A stretch of DNA of 57,301 nt from Deltaproteobacteria bacterium. GTDB lineage: Bacteria > Myxococcota_A > UBA9160 > JAFDDA01. Shown here in pieces: positions 6,673 through 15,089 of this stretch. The translations under genes and the position numbers were made by a program. The first letter of the stretch is position 1; the number at the start of each line of letters is the position of its first letter. The DNA is taken from NCBI GenBank assembly GCA_019311105.1, contig JAFDDA010000046.1, positions 1 through 57,301 of the forward strand. The letters run 5' to 3'. Below the pieces are notes generated by a model. It was not told where the DNA came from. It saw only the letters and a program-made list of their open reading frames with translations, and did not search any database.

Positions 6673-9413
6673 GCCCCGAAGTCGAACGCCTCGGGTTCGC
6701 CGGGCCGGCCATAGCGAAAGCCCTGGAGTCGATCGCAGCCGGCTTCGACGAGAAGCCGCTCCTGCCCTTCGGTCTCCACACCCTCTGCCACCACCCCCAT
6801 CCCCAGGCTGTGCCCGAGCTGGATGATCGCTCGCGTGATCGCGGCGTCTTCCGAATTCGTTTCCATGTCTCGCACGAAGCAGCGGTCTAGCTTCAGGCTA
6901 TCCACCGGAAAGTGCTTGAGATACGCGAAGGACGAATAGCCCGTCCCGAAGTCGTCGATGGCCAGCCTCAAGCCCATCCGCTTGAGCTCGGCCATCTTTC
7001 CAACGGCCGACTGTTCGTTCGACATCAACAGGCCCTCCGTGATCTCGAGGGTCAAGTCCCCTGGATTGATCCTGGAGCGTATCACCGCGGAGCGGACCTT
7101 CGTGATGAAGGTCTCTTCGCGGAACTGACGCGGCGAGACGTTGACCGAGACCGAGATCGGAGTGCCCGCCTCCCGCCAGCGGCGTGCCTGGTCGGCGGCT
7201 TCTCGCAACGCCCAATCTCCGATCGACACGATCAACCCCGCCTCCTCGGCGATCGGGATGAACTCCGTCGGGGGGATTGTGCCGAGCTCCGGGTGGTCCC
7301 AGCGCATGAGCGCCTCCGCACCGATGATCTGCCGACCCGGCTCCGTGGAGACGATCGGCTGGTAGACCAGGCGCAGCTCCCCTGCCTCGAGTGCATGGCG
7401 TAGAGCCTGCTCGAGTTGCAGGCGAGCGACTGCCGCCACCGTCATGGCGTCGGAGAAGAACTGGTAGTTGTTTCTACCCTCCTCCTTTGCGTGGTACATC
7501 GCCACGTCGGCATGCTTCAACAGGGTCTCGGGGTCATCGCCGTCCTCGGGATAGACCGCGATTCCGACGCTCGCGGTGACGCAGACCTCTCGGCCATCGA
7601 GGTCGAACGGCTTGGCGATCTGGTCGAGCAACCGCTCGACGGCGCGCGCCACGGGCTGAGCGTCCGCGATGTCCGAGAAGAGGACCGTGAACTCGTCTCC
7701 GCCCACTCGCGCGAGCTGCCCGTCGCGAAGAACCTTTCGTGCACGCGCCGCGACGAGCTGAAGAAGTCGATCGCCTGCGCCATGGCCGAGGCTGTCGTTG
7801 ATTCGCTTGAACCCGTCGAGATCGAACAAGCAGACGCCGATGCTCGTCTTCGTCCGACGCGCTCGGAGCACTGCCTGATCGAGGCGCTCTCGGAACAGCA
7901 GACGGTTTGGGAGATCGGTCAACGTGTCGAAATAGGCCAGCGTCCGATTCTCTTCGTGGACGTGTGCACTGTCGAGAGCCACCGCCGCCTGGTCGGCCAC
8001 ACGACGCGCGTAGACGAAATCTTCGTCAGCCCGTGTCGACGAAACCTCGCGCCATGCCAGCGCGACGACCCCCCCCAGCTCGCCACGAAGCTGCATTGGA
8101 AGCAGACGGGCGCAAACCATGCCCAGCTCTCGTAGCGGCGCCAAATAGGCGGCCGGGTCGCTCTGCAGGTCGACATCGACCGACTCGCCGCGCTGGAGTC
8201 TCTGGCGATGGTCTGGCGGAGGCCAGTTCTCCGTCTCGCTGCGCTGGGGCTCCTCGGATTCGTCGACCGGAGCGGTCACCGTCGTACACCGATCGGGCCC
8301 CATCCGAACGATCGTGACCGCGTCACACGGGCAGACACGCGGGAGGTCGCGCAGCACCGTCTCCAACAGGCCTCGCCCATCGGTGGCCTCCAGGATCCCC
8401 CGGTCGATTTCGATCAGGGTCGAGAGCGACTCGAACTGGTGGCGCAGGCGTTCGGCCATGAGGTTGAACGATTCCGCCACCTCTTCGAACTCGTCGCCGG
8501 AGGTCAGCTGAACCCGCACGTCGAAGTCCTGCTCCGCGATGCGAAGTGTCCCGCGCTTGAGCTCCTGCAGTGGCTCGAGTCGCGCGCGGATCTGCCGGAT
8601 GCTGATGAGAAAGACGAAGATCAGCGAGAGGAGACCCGCCAACGAAAACACCCGGCCGAAACCTTCCGCGGCGGCCAGGGCTTGAGCACGGGGCTCGCTG
8701 AGGAGGACCGTCCAGCCCGGGTTCTGGAACTCGGCATAAAGAAAGAGCGGGTAGACGTGTGCGAACTGCTCCTCGCCGGCACGCTCGAACCGGAAGGAGC
8801 CTCGCTCCGGCATGCTGGCCAGCGTCGATGCCTTGCCATCGCAATAGAGCGAGGCCGTTCCTTCGAAGACGCAGACACGAGCCTCTCGCGGAAGGACGCC
8901 TTGATCCTCCACGTCGAAGAAGCGCTGTGGGTCCACAAGGGCCACCAGCGAAACGGAGGAGTCAGCGCTGGTCTGGCGAATCACCTCGATCCTCGGTGAC
9001 TCGGACCCCGTCACCCGGACCAGCTTCCCACGGACCGCGAGCCGCTGACGTTCGGACCGCGACAGGGCGGCGAACGTGAAGGGCCGGCCCTCGAGCGGGC
9101 GGGTCGCGCCGTCGGCGCCCACTTCGAGGAGACCCGCGATCCCATCTTCCGCCACCGGCAACGTCCCGCCCGAGGCGTAGCGAGCGAGTGCCCAGTCGAT
9201 CGCCAGGAGACGGTCCAGCAACTCGAGGCCGATCGCCTTGCTCGCCTGGCGCAGGCGCTGCTCGCTCTGCGCCTGGAGATTGTTCGTCACCTCCCAATAG
9301 GCAAACGACATCGCCGCGGCGACCGGGACGAGGGCCGACACGACGAACGAGATCAGAAGCCTTCGTCCAACGTCGAACCCCTTCCGTCGGAGCAGGGTGG
9401 GTGCGCTCCTCAT
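6669..9413 (-). CDS. membrane GGDEF-EAL protein (cyclic di-GMP synthesis/breakdown) with HAMP and GAF-like region
   Basis: A 914-residue signalling protein. Order: transmembrane helix (about 17-37), periplasmic sensor (about 40-250), second helix (about 252-272), HAMP-like linker (about 275-320), GAF-like segment (about 335-490), GGDEF (signature near residue 571, intact VGGDEF) and EAL (from about 690). The EAL domain keeps EALMRW, the E-x-T-E block as LEITEG, the IDDFG loop, KLDRCF and AEGVET, so both diguanylate cyclase and phosphodiesterase activities are possible. ATG 9413 follows the pseudopilin stop by 7 nt, suggesting co-transcription. Longer upstream readings overlap the pilin and are rejected. 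The periplasmic ligand is unknown. Confidence 0.92.
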   Translation of the reverse strand: MRSAPTLLRRKGFDVGRRLLISFVVSALVPVAAAMSFAYWEVTNNLQAQSEQRLRQASKAIGLELLDRLLAIDWALARYASGGTLPVAEDGIAGLLEVGADGATRPLEGRPFTFAALSRSERQRLAVRGKLVRVTGSESPRIEVIRQTSADSSVSLVALVDPQRFFDVEDQGVLPREARVCVFEGTASLYCDGKASTLASMPERGSFRFERAGEEQFAHVYPLFLYAEFQNPGWTVLLSEPRAQALAAAEGFGRVFSLAGLLSLIFVFLISIRQIRARLEPLQELKRGTLRIAEQDFDVRVQLTSGDEFEEVAESFNLMAERLRHQFESLSTLIEIDRGILEATDGRGLLETVLRDLPRVCPCDAVTIVRMGPDRCTTVTAPVDESEEPQRSETENWPPPDHRQRLQRGESVDVDLQSDPAAYLAPLRELGMVCARLLPMQLRGELGGVVALAWREVSSTRADEDFVYARRVADQAAVALDSAHVHEENRTLAYFDTLTDLPNRLLFRERLDQAVLRARRTKTSIGVCLFDLDGFKRINDSLGHGAGDRLLQLVAARARKVLRDGQLARVGGDEFTVLFSDIADAQPVARAVERLLDQIAKPFDLDGREVCVTASVGIAVYPEDGDDPETLLKHADVAMYHAKEEGRNNYQFFSDAMTVAAVARLQLEQALRHALEAGELRLVYQPIVSTEPGRQIIGAEALMRWDHPELGTIPPTEFIPIAEEAGLIVSIGDWALREAADQARRWREAGTPISVSVNVSPRQFREETFITKVRSAVIRSRINPGDLTLEITEGLLMSNEQSAVGKMAELKRMGLRLAIDDFGTGYSSFAYLKHFPVDSLKLDRCFVRDMETNSEDAAITRAIIQLGHSLGMGVVAEGVETEGQERLLVEAGCDRLQGFRYGRPGEPEAFDFGA

Positions 9414-9420
9414 GGCCCGG

Positions 9421-9924
9421 TCAGAACTCTTCCGCCAACCCGATGAACGCCCCGTCCGAGGCTCGCACGATGTCGTCTTGGCTGACCTTCGCGGCCAGCG
9501 GCGCCCGGCTTTCTCCATCCGGGCCCAAGCTGTAGAGGTCGAAGTCGGAGTTGATGGGGACGAGGTTCTTGTCCTTCCGGACCTGACCCATGGCGCTCGG
9601 CGGAGCACCCTCGATGGCCAGGAAGACGTACGGATTGCCCCAGGGATCGATCTCGACGCCCGCCTGGATGGCCTGGGTCAGCCGCGCCGGGTAGCTGCCG
9701 AACTCCGCGTGGAAAGACTTGGCCATCACGGCGATCCCACTGATGTCCATCGCCGCATCGGCGGAAGTAACCCGATCGCGCCAGCTGTGATAGGCAGGGA
9801 TCGCGAGGGCCGTAAGAACCCCGATGGCCGCCAGGACCAGCATGAGTTCGACCAGCGTGAAGCCGCTCGAACGGCGAGCCCTGGCGGCATCGAGCCGCGG
9901 GGTCGCATGAAAGACGAAGCGCAT
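9421..9924 (-). CDS. type II secretion/type IV pilin-like pseudopilin (GspG-like)
   Basis: A 167-residue prepilin. A positively charged leader ends at Gly21/Phe22, followed by FTLVELMLVLAAIGVL with Glu at mature position 5, as required for PilD-type cleavage and assembly. DPWGNPY at residues 93-99 and YSLGPDGE are typical of the C-terminal calcium-loop domain of major pseudopilin GspG. No other secretion gene is adjacent, so it may be an orphan minor pilin co-opted with the downstream GGDEF/EAL protein. Confidence 0.88.
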   Translation of the reverse strand: MRFVFHATPRLDAARARRSSGFTLVELMLVLAAIGVLTALAIPAYHSWRDRVTSADAAMDISGIAVMAKSFHAEFGSYPARLTQAIQAGVEIDPWGNPYVFLAIEGAPPSAMGQVRKDKNLVPINSDFDLYSLGPDGESRAPLAAKVSQDDIVRASDGAFIGLAEEF

Positions 9925-10070
9925 CCTCGGTCTCCGATCTGCGTGACGACACTCACAACAATCGGCGGCCTATTCGAGTTTCTGGAGTGAAATACACCCA
10001 TCAAATAGGCATGGAGACCCAGGAGATCTGTCTCATCAGGTCGGTTGCGCATCCCCTGCCGCAGAAAAGC

Positions 10071-10106
10071 AAACCCGCCCGCGGCCATGAAGGCCGGGGC
10101 GGGTTT
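10071..10106 (-). terminator. rho-independent terminator after the cupredoxin-like gene
   Basis: A GC-rich inverted repeat (AAACCCGCC pairing with GGCGGGTTT, with an inner GGCC/GGCC stem and an ATGAA loop) lies 37 bp beyond the stop at 10143. On the minus strand it is followed by GGGTTTGCTTTTC. Confidence 0.75.
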
Positions 10107-10142
10107 CGATTCGACGGTCGCGACCCAGCGCGGCCGGGAGGT

Positions 10143-10640
10143 TCAGCCCTCCTCGGGCTCCTTCACGATGATCTCGCCCTCGATGCGGCGGCGCGAGCCG
10201 GCGCCGCTCTGGCCGGGGTCGGGGCGGACGACCTTGTAGCGATAGCGGCCGGGCTTGAGCTGGCAGAAGCTCGCGAACTCGCCGGCGTGGATCGGCGCCG
10301 AGCGCAGCTCGTCCTCCTTGATCGTGAAGTTCACCAGGCTGTGGCAGATCATGTCGCGCGCCACTTCGCGCTCGAACACGATGATCGACGGCTGGGGCGC
10401 ATAGCTCACCCAGGCCACGAGCTGCCCCTTCTCGAGGAAGACGCGATTCGGGCGGAGAGCCTGATCGGTGATGAGGACCACCTTGTGGCTCTCCATCCGA
10501 TAGCTCGGGTCCAGGCTGGGGATCGGCCCCGGCGTGTCGTACGGGACCTCTGAGGGGCGGTCATCGGCCGAGAGCGGCGAGGCCACCATGAGGGCCACGG
10601 CCGCGAGGGCCAGGGCACGGGTCGTTAGGCGCAGGGACAC
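10143..10640 (-). CDS. periplasmic cupredoxin-like domain protein
   Basis: A 165-residue protein with a signal peptide (residues 1-25, ending about SPLSA). The remainder looks like a small beta-sandwich: FLEKGQLVAWVSYAP in the first half and FCQLKPGRYRYKVV near the C-terminus match the spacing of cupredoxin Cys and PG-Y-x-Y elements. The usual downstream His/Met copper ligands are not apparent, so copper binding is doubtful. Start GTG 10640 is chosen because AAGGAGA precedes it by 7 nt. It is monocistronic and closed by a clear terminator. Confidence 0.65.
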   Translation of the reverse strand: MSLRLTTRALALAAVALMVASPLSADDRPSEVPYDTPGPIPSLDPSYRMESHKVVLITDQALRPNRVFLEKGQLVAWVSYAPQPSIIVFEREVARDMICHSLVNFTIKEDELRSAPIHAGEFASFCQLKPGRYRYKVVRPDPGQSGAGSRRRIEGEIIVKEPEEG

Positions 10641-11003
10641 CCGGATCTCCTTCCAAGAGTTGAGGCTTCGAGCCTCGCGGGCCCGCAGGGCGGCCAGCGC
10701 GGTTCGGAGCTTGGACGGCAGTCTATACCAGACTATTCGGCGTGTTAGAGCCGTTTTCGCCGCTCCGGCGCCGCCCTGCCCGGAGCCGCAGGCGGCCCGC
10801 CCCATCCGCGACCTAAACCCGCGAATCCGAGGGCCTTTTCCCGGCCCGACCGGCTTGAAAGGACCCGGACGCCGAGCTACCGTGCCCGCGCCCCGGAACC
10901 GGCGCGTCCTGCGCTGGCCCATCGGGGGCTCGACGTTCGGCAACAACACGCCGCATCACGACACCCGGTCCCTCGGGAACGGGTGGAGAAGGAAAGGCCT
11001 TCC
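10641..11003. promoter_or_regulatory. 363-bp divergent intergenic region between the cupredoxin-like gene and etfB
   Basis: No gene is supported here. On the minus side there is a stem-loop GAGGCT-TCG-AGCCTC at 10662-10676 in the leader of the cupredoxin-like gene, and a dyad AGTCT-N5-AGACT at 10720-10734 that overlaps a TATAGA sequence on the minus strand. On the plus side TTGAAA (10855-10860), 17 nt and TACCGT (10878-10883) form a plausible etfB promoter. All are sequence-based guesses. Confidence 0.35.
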
Positions 11004-11786
11004 ATGAAGATTCTGGTCTGCCTGAAGCAGGTTCCGCACTCCGACGCCCGCCTCGACATCGCGGGCGACGGCAAGTGGATCCAGGAAGACAACATCAAGT
11101 TCGAAATCAACAGCTACGACACCTACGCCCTCGAAGAAGCCTTGAAGCTCAAGGATGCGGGCGAGGCCGAAGTCGTGGCCGTCTCCATCGGCCCGGACCG
11201 CGTGACCCAGGCGCTGCGCACGGCGCTCGGCATGGGCGCGGACCGCGCCATCCACGTGAACGACCCGGCAATGGAAGGCTCCGACTCGCTCGGCATCGCC
11301 AAGGTGCTGGCTGCGATCGTGAAGGAAGAGAGCCCGGATCTCGTCTTCGCGGGCCTGATGAGCGAGGACGGCAACTTCGCCGCGGTGCCGCCGATGGTGG
11401 CCCAGCTGGCGGGCCTGCCCTCCTCGACGGCCGTCATGTCGGTCTCGCTGGCGGACGGCACCGTCACCGTCGAGCGCGAGCTCGAGGGCGGCGCCCTCGA
11501 AGTCGTGCAGCTTCCGACGCCGTGCCTCCTGGCGGTGCAGTCGGGCCTGAACCAGGTCCGCTACGCCTCGCTCAAGGGGATCATGGCCGCGAAGAAGAAG
11601 CCCATGGACACCAAGACCGCCGCCGACCTCGGCGTCGGTGACCAGGTGGGTGCCGGTGCGGCCAAGGTCGAAATCGAGAAGGTGTACACGCCGCCCCGCG
11701 GCGAAGGCGCCCAGCTGATCGAAGGCTCCGCGGACGAGGTGGCCACCCAGCTCGTCGGCAAGATCAAGGAACTCGGGCTCCTCTAG
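11004..11786 (+). CDS. etfB: electron transfer flavoprotein beta subunit
   Basis: A 260-residue EtfB, the usual length. The N-terminus MKILVCLKQVPHSDARL and the segment LEGGALEVVQLPTPCLLAVQ are family hallmarks. With EtfA it accepts electrons from acyl-CoA dehydrogenases and passes them to ETF-quinone oxidoreductase. ATG 11004 is preceded by GAAGGAAAGG. etfA follows 56 bp downstream and the pair ends in a strong terminator. No bifurcating-ETF partner (Bcd or FixCX) is next to it, so a classical beta-oxidation ETF is likely. Confidence 0.96.
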   Translation: MKILVCLKQVPHSDARLDIAGDGKWIQEDNIKFEINSYDTYALEEALKLKDAGEAEVVAVSIGPDRVTQALRTALGMGADRAIHVNDPAMEGSDSLGIAKVLAAIVKEESPDLVFAGLMSEDGNFAAVPPMVAQLAGLPSSTAVMSVSLADGTVTVERELEGGALEVVQLPTPCLLAVQSGLNQVRYASLKGIMAAKKKPMDTKTAADLGVGDQVGAGAAKVEIEKVYTPPRGEGAQLIEGSADEVATQLVGKIKELGLL

Positions 11787-11842
11787 CCCCGGTCCACGAA
11801 GAACTCGGGCACCGTTGGCCCGGGTTACGAAAGGAAGAACCG

Positions 11843-12808
11843 ATGGGAACGATCCTCATCGTTGCAGAGATCCAGAAGGGCGTGATTCGTGAGGCGAGCT
11901 TCGAGCTTGCCGCGTTCGCGCAGAAGCTCGCGGGCTCGGGGCACGAGGTGAAGAGCCTCGTGGTCGGCCAGGGCGTCAAGGGCCTCGCCGAAGAGTTTGC
12001 CCAGAGGGGCGGCGGCGAAGTGCTCGTGGCCGAGGCCGAGGCGCTCGCCAACTACAGCGCGGACGCCTTCACCCAGGCCACCCTGGCCGCGGTGGCGGCG
12101 AGTGGCGCGGACCTCGTGCTCATCTCGAACACGCCGAGCGGCTGGGACTTCGCGCCGCGCGTCGCGGCGGCCCTCGATGCCGCGTTCGTGACCGATTGCT
12201 TCGACGTCTCGGACGAGGGCGGCGCGATCGGTTTCAAGCGCCGTATCTTCAACGGCAAGCTCGACGCACAGGTGAAGGCGACCGGCACCGTGGTCGCCAC
12301 GGTCCAGCCCGGTGCAACCCCGGCCTTCGAAGGCTCTACGGAGGGCAAGACCACCGACCTCGATGCCGGCATCGGCGAGTGCAAGACGAAGTTCGTGGAG
12401 ATCAAGATCGCCGAGTCGAAGGGCGTCGACCTCACCAAGGCCGACGTGATCGTTTCGGGCGGCCGTGGCCTCGGCGCGCCGGAGAAGTTCACCGAGGTGG
12501 TACAGCCCCTCGCGGACGCGCTCGGCGGCGCCATGGGCGCCTCGCGCCCCGTGGTGGACGCAGGCTGGCTGCCGCACGAATACCAGGTGGGTTCTTCGGG
12601 CCAGGTCGTCACGCCGAAGCTCTACATCGCCGTGGGCATCTCGGGCGCGATCCAGCACCTCGTGGGCATGAAGGGCTCGAACTTCATCGTCGCGATCAAC
12701 AAGGATCCGGATGCACCGATCTTCGAGGTCGCCGACGTCGGAGTGGTGGCGGACCTGTTCGACATCGTCCCGGCGCTGACGGCCGCCGTGACCGCTGCCA
12801 AGGGCTAG
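11843..12808 (+). CDS. etfA: electron transfer flavoprotein alpha subunit
   Basis: A 321-residue EtfA. The C-terminal FAD domain carries [34 protein letters not shown] and [19 protein letters not shown], all diagnostic. It forms the FAD-binding half of the ETF heterodimer. The start ATG follows GAAAGGAAGAACC. It is co-transcribed with etfB and terminated by the hairpin at 12844-12884. Confidence 0.97.
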   Translation: MGTILIVAEIQKGVIREASFELAAFAQKLAGSGHEVKSLVVGQGVKGLAEEFAQRGGGEVLVAEAEALANYSADAFTQATLAAVAASGADLVLISNTPSGWDFAPRVAAALDAAFVTDCFDVSDEGGAIGFKRRIFNGKLDAQVKATGTVVATVQPGATPAFEGSTEGKTTDLDAGIGECKTKFVEIKIAESKGVDLTKADVIVSGGRGLGAPEKFTEVVQPLADALGGAMGASRPVVDAGWLPHEYQVGSSGQVVTPKLYIAVGISGAIQHLVGMKGSNFIVAINKDPDAPIFEVADVGVVADLFDIVPALTAAVTAAKG

Positions 12809-12843
12809 CTCCCAGCGCGCGTTTCGGAAACGCGTTTCATTCC

Positions 12844-12884
12844 AGAACGCCCTGGCTCACCCGTGAGCCGGGGCGTTCTCTTTT
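12844..12884 (+). terminator. rho-independent terminator after etfBA
   Basis: A long stem pairs AGAACGCCC with GGGGCGTTCT around a nested GGCTCAC/GTGAGCC hairpin, followed by CTCTTTT. Confidence 0.85.
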
Positions 12885-12926
12885 GGGTCATTGGACGCGC
12901 TCGTACCGGCCGCCCGGGTTTCGACG

Positions 12927-12955
12927 TTGACACGCACCGCGCATCGCGTGAAGCT
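12927..12955 (+). promoter_or_regulatory. possible promoter of the ParA-LPLAT-SDR cluster
   Basis: A perfect TTGACA (12927-12932) is followed after 17 nt by GAAGCT, which is a poor -10. It lies downstream of the etf terminator and upstream of the ParA-like gene. No gene is seen between 12885 and the ParA-like start. Confidence 0.3.
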
Positions 12956-13116
12956 TTCGGTGTGGGAGGGGTTCCCGTCGCTGCGCTGTCGGGGACGCGA
13001 CCAGCGTCTCCGCTTCCGCCGATCGCTCCAACAGCTCGCGGGTTCTCGGGTTTCGAATGCCGGATCGACGGCTTCGGTTGTGCGCTGGCGCAAGCCGAAG
13101 CCATGGGGAGTCGACC

Positions 13117-13920
13117 ATTTCTCGGCGCATTGCGTTCATCAATGAGAAAGGCGGGAGCGCCAAGACGACGCTCGTCGCCAACCTCGGGGCCTACCTGGCG
13201 CTGAAGCGCGGCCGGCGCGTCACCGGCCGCTCGGCCATCGACCTGCTCCTCGACACCATGCTCGACGACGCCGCCCTCGACGTGCCGGGCCCGCGGCCCG
13301 CGGCCGCCGGCGGCTCCCCGACGTCGGGGCTCCCGGTCGTGCCCACCCGGATTCCGAACCTCGACCTGGTCGTCGCCAACAAAGCCCTGGCGCTGTTTCC
13401 GGCCTGGGACGGCGGGGACGGCAGGGACGGCGACCCCACGGACCGCTTGGAGAAGACGCTGGGAAGCTTCGAGGCCCTCGACGACTACGACTTCGTTCTC
13501 TTCGATGCACCTCCGTCGTTCGGGCCGCTGACGTTGAACGTGCTGCGCGCCGCCACGGAGCTCGTCGTTCCCGTGCCGCTGACCTTCCTCGCTCTCGACG
13601 GTTGTGCAGAACTCGTCCGGAGTGTCTCCATGGTGCGCTCCCGCTACGGCCACGACCGCCTCGCGATCACGATGGTCGTGCCCACGTTCTACCGGCGAAC
13701 GCGCATGGCGAACGAGGTGCTCGACAGCCTGAAGCAGCGGTTCCCCAAGGAGCTCGCCCACACCGTCGTCGGCTTCCATGTGAAACTCGACGAAGCCCAA
13801 TCCCATGGGCTTTCGATCTTCGAGTACGCGGCGTCGTCGCGGGCTGCGCGCGCCATGGCGGCCCTCGCCGAAGAGCTCGAGCTGCGGGGCGGCGGCAACC
13901 ACGAGGCGGCGCAACCGTGA
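13117..13920 (+). CDS. ParA/MinD-like ATPase with an altered nucleotide site
   Basis: About 267 residues of the deviant Walker A ATPase family that positions plasmids or protein cargo. The P-loop reads NEKGGSAKTT (residues 9-18), with the signature Lys in KGG, and DYDFVLFDAPPS is the Walker B region. The switch segment that normally follows the first strand (LLVDxDPQ) is absent: RGRRV joins straight to TGRSAIDLLLD, as if about 15-20 residues were deleted in frame. The start is uncertain. ATG 13057 and TTG 13078 are in frame, but GGGGAG sits 6 nt before an ATT at 13117 that would give a compact MSRRIAFIN start. Its TGA overlaps the GTG of the acyltransferase gene (GTGA), so it belongs to the LPLAT-SDR unit. 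Confidence 0.75.
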   Translation: MSRRIAFINEKGGSAKTTLVANLGAYLALKRGRRVTGRSAIDLLLDTMLDDAALDVPGPRPAAAGGSPTSGLPVVPTRIPNLDLVVANKALALFPAWDGGDGRDGDPTDRLEKTLGSFEALDDYDFVLFDAPPSFGPLTLNVLRAATELVVPVPLTFLALDGCAELVRSVSMVRSRYGHDRLAITMVVPTFYRRTRMANEVLDSLKQRFPKELAHTVVGFHVKLDEAQSHGLSIFEYAASSRAARAMAALAEELELRGGGNHEAAQP

Positions 13921-15089
13921 AACCGCCGCGACCTCCGGAGATCCTGAGCCTCGACGCCGTGCCCGGCGAGAGCCTCGGCGTGCCGAACGGCGAGGCGCGG
14001 CGCGCACTCGGCCGCGACCCGTTCGCGTCGGACCCGGTCTCCGACCCCTTCGTCGATCGTCTGGCCGAGTTGCGCGGCACAGCCACGCCCCCGCTGCCCG
14101 AGCCCACGCCGCCGAAGACCGCCCCGCCCGAGGCCCGCGAGCCGGAGAGTCGGGAACCCGAACCCGACTCCCTGCGCGACTCCGGACGCGAGTCCGAGCG
14201 CGAGTCCGAACGCGCCTGGACCCGGACGCCCCGCATCGACGAGATCGAACTCCCGTTGCCGTCCGGCTTCGCCGAACGGCTGCTCGATGACGACGTCCGA
14301 CGGCGCCTCGCCGCGCTGACCCACATGGCGGAAGGCGGCGCGCCATACGACCGCTTCGGCTTCTCACCTGCGGCGGCCCAGACCGCGTTCCCCCTCTTCC
14401 ACGCGCTCTACCGCGCGTACTTCCGCGTGCGCAGTGAGGGGCACGAGCGGGTTCCCGTCGAGGGGCCCGCGGTGCTGGCCGCGAACCATGGAGGGCTCCT
14501 GCCCTTCGACGGTGCCATGACGGTGGTGGACGTGTTGCTTCACACCGACCCGCCACGCCTCGCACGGGCTGTGGTCGACCGCTGGGCCGGAACGCTGCCC
14601 TGGGTGAACGTGTTCTTCGCCCGCATGGGCCAGGTGGTGGGAACGCGCGAGAACGTGATGGACCTGCTCGACGACGGGCAGCTCGTGCTGGTCTTCCCCG
14701 AGGGCATGGACGGCGTGCGCAAGAACGTCACCCAGCGCTATCGGCTGCAGCGCTTCCACGTGGGGTTCGTCGAAGCCGCGCTCAGGGCCCAGGCGCCGAT
14801 CGTGCCCATGGCGGTCGTCGGCTCCGACGATCAGGCTCCGATCCTCTTCGACCTCTCGGAGCTGGCGCGGCGCTTCCGCGTGCCCTTCTTCCCGGTGACG
14901 CCCACCTTCCCGTGGCTCGGCCCGCTCGGATTGCTGCCCTACCCCGTTTCCTACCGGATCGTCTACGGCGAGCCGCTCCACTTCCACGAGAAGTTCGGGC
15001 CCGACGCTGCCGACGACCCCCAGCTCGTTCGCTACCTGGCGAATCAGGTGCGACGTGACATCCAGCTCCTGCTGGACCGCAACCGATGA
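13917..15089 (+). CDS. lysophospholipid acyltransferase family protein with charged N-terminal extension, copy 2
   Basis: A 390-residue paralogue of the acyltransferase at 3346-4221. The catalytic block NHGGLLPFD is at residues 190-198; the second block reads FPEGMDG (260-266) instead of FPEGARG. The shared C-terminal region FPWLGPLGLLPYPVSYRI closely matches FPWLGPLGMLPLPTKYHI of copy 1. Residues 1-150 are extra: a Pro/Glu/Arg/Ser-rich, probably disordered segment (about 55-105) precedes the conserved YDRFGFSP region. Start GTG 13917 overlaps the ParA stop; ATGA overlaps the next SDR. The cluster order suggests that ATPase-driven positioning and acyl transfer are linked, which is inference. 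Confidence 0.82.
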   Translation: MKPPRPPEILSLDAVPGESLGVPNGEARRALGRDPFASDPVSDPFVDRLAELRGTATPPLPEPTPPKTAPPEAREPESREPEPDSLRDSGRESERESERAWTRTPRIDEIELPLPSGFAERLLDDDVRRRLAALTHMAEGGAPYDRFGFSPAAAQTAFPLFHALYRAYFRVRSEGHERVPVEGPAVLAANHGGLLPFDGAMTVVDVLLHTDPPRLARAVVDRWAGTLPWVNVFFARMGQVVGTRENVMDLLDDGQLVLVFPEGMDGVRKNVTQRYRLQRFHVGFVEAALRAQAPIVPMAVVGSDDQAPILFDLSELARRFRVPFFPVTPTFPWLGPLGLLPYPVSYRIVYGEPLHFHEKFGPDAADDPQLVRYLANQVRRDIQLLLDRNR

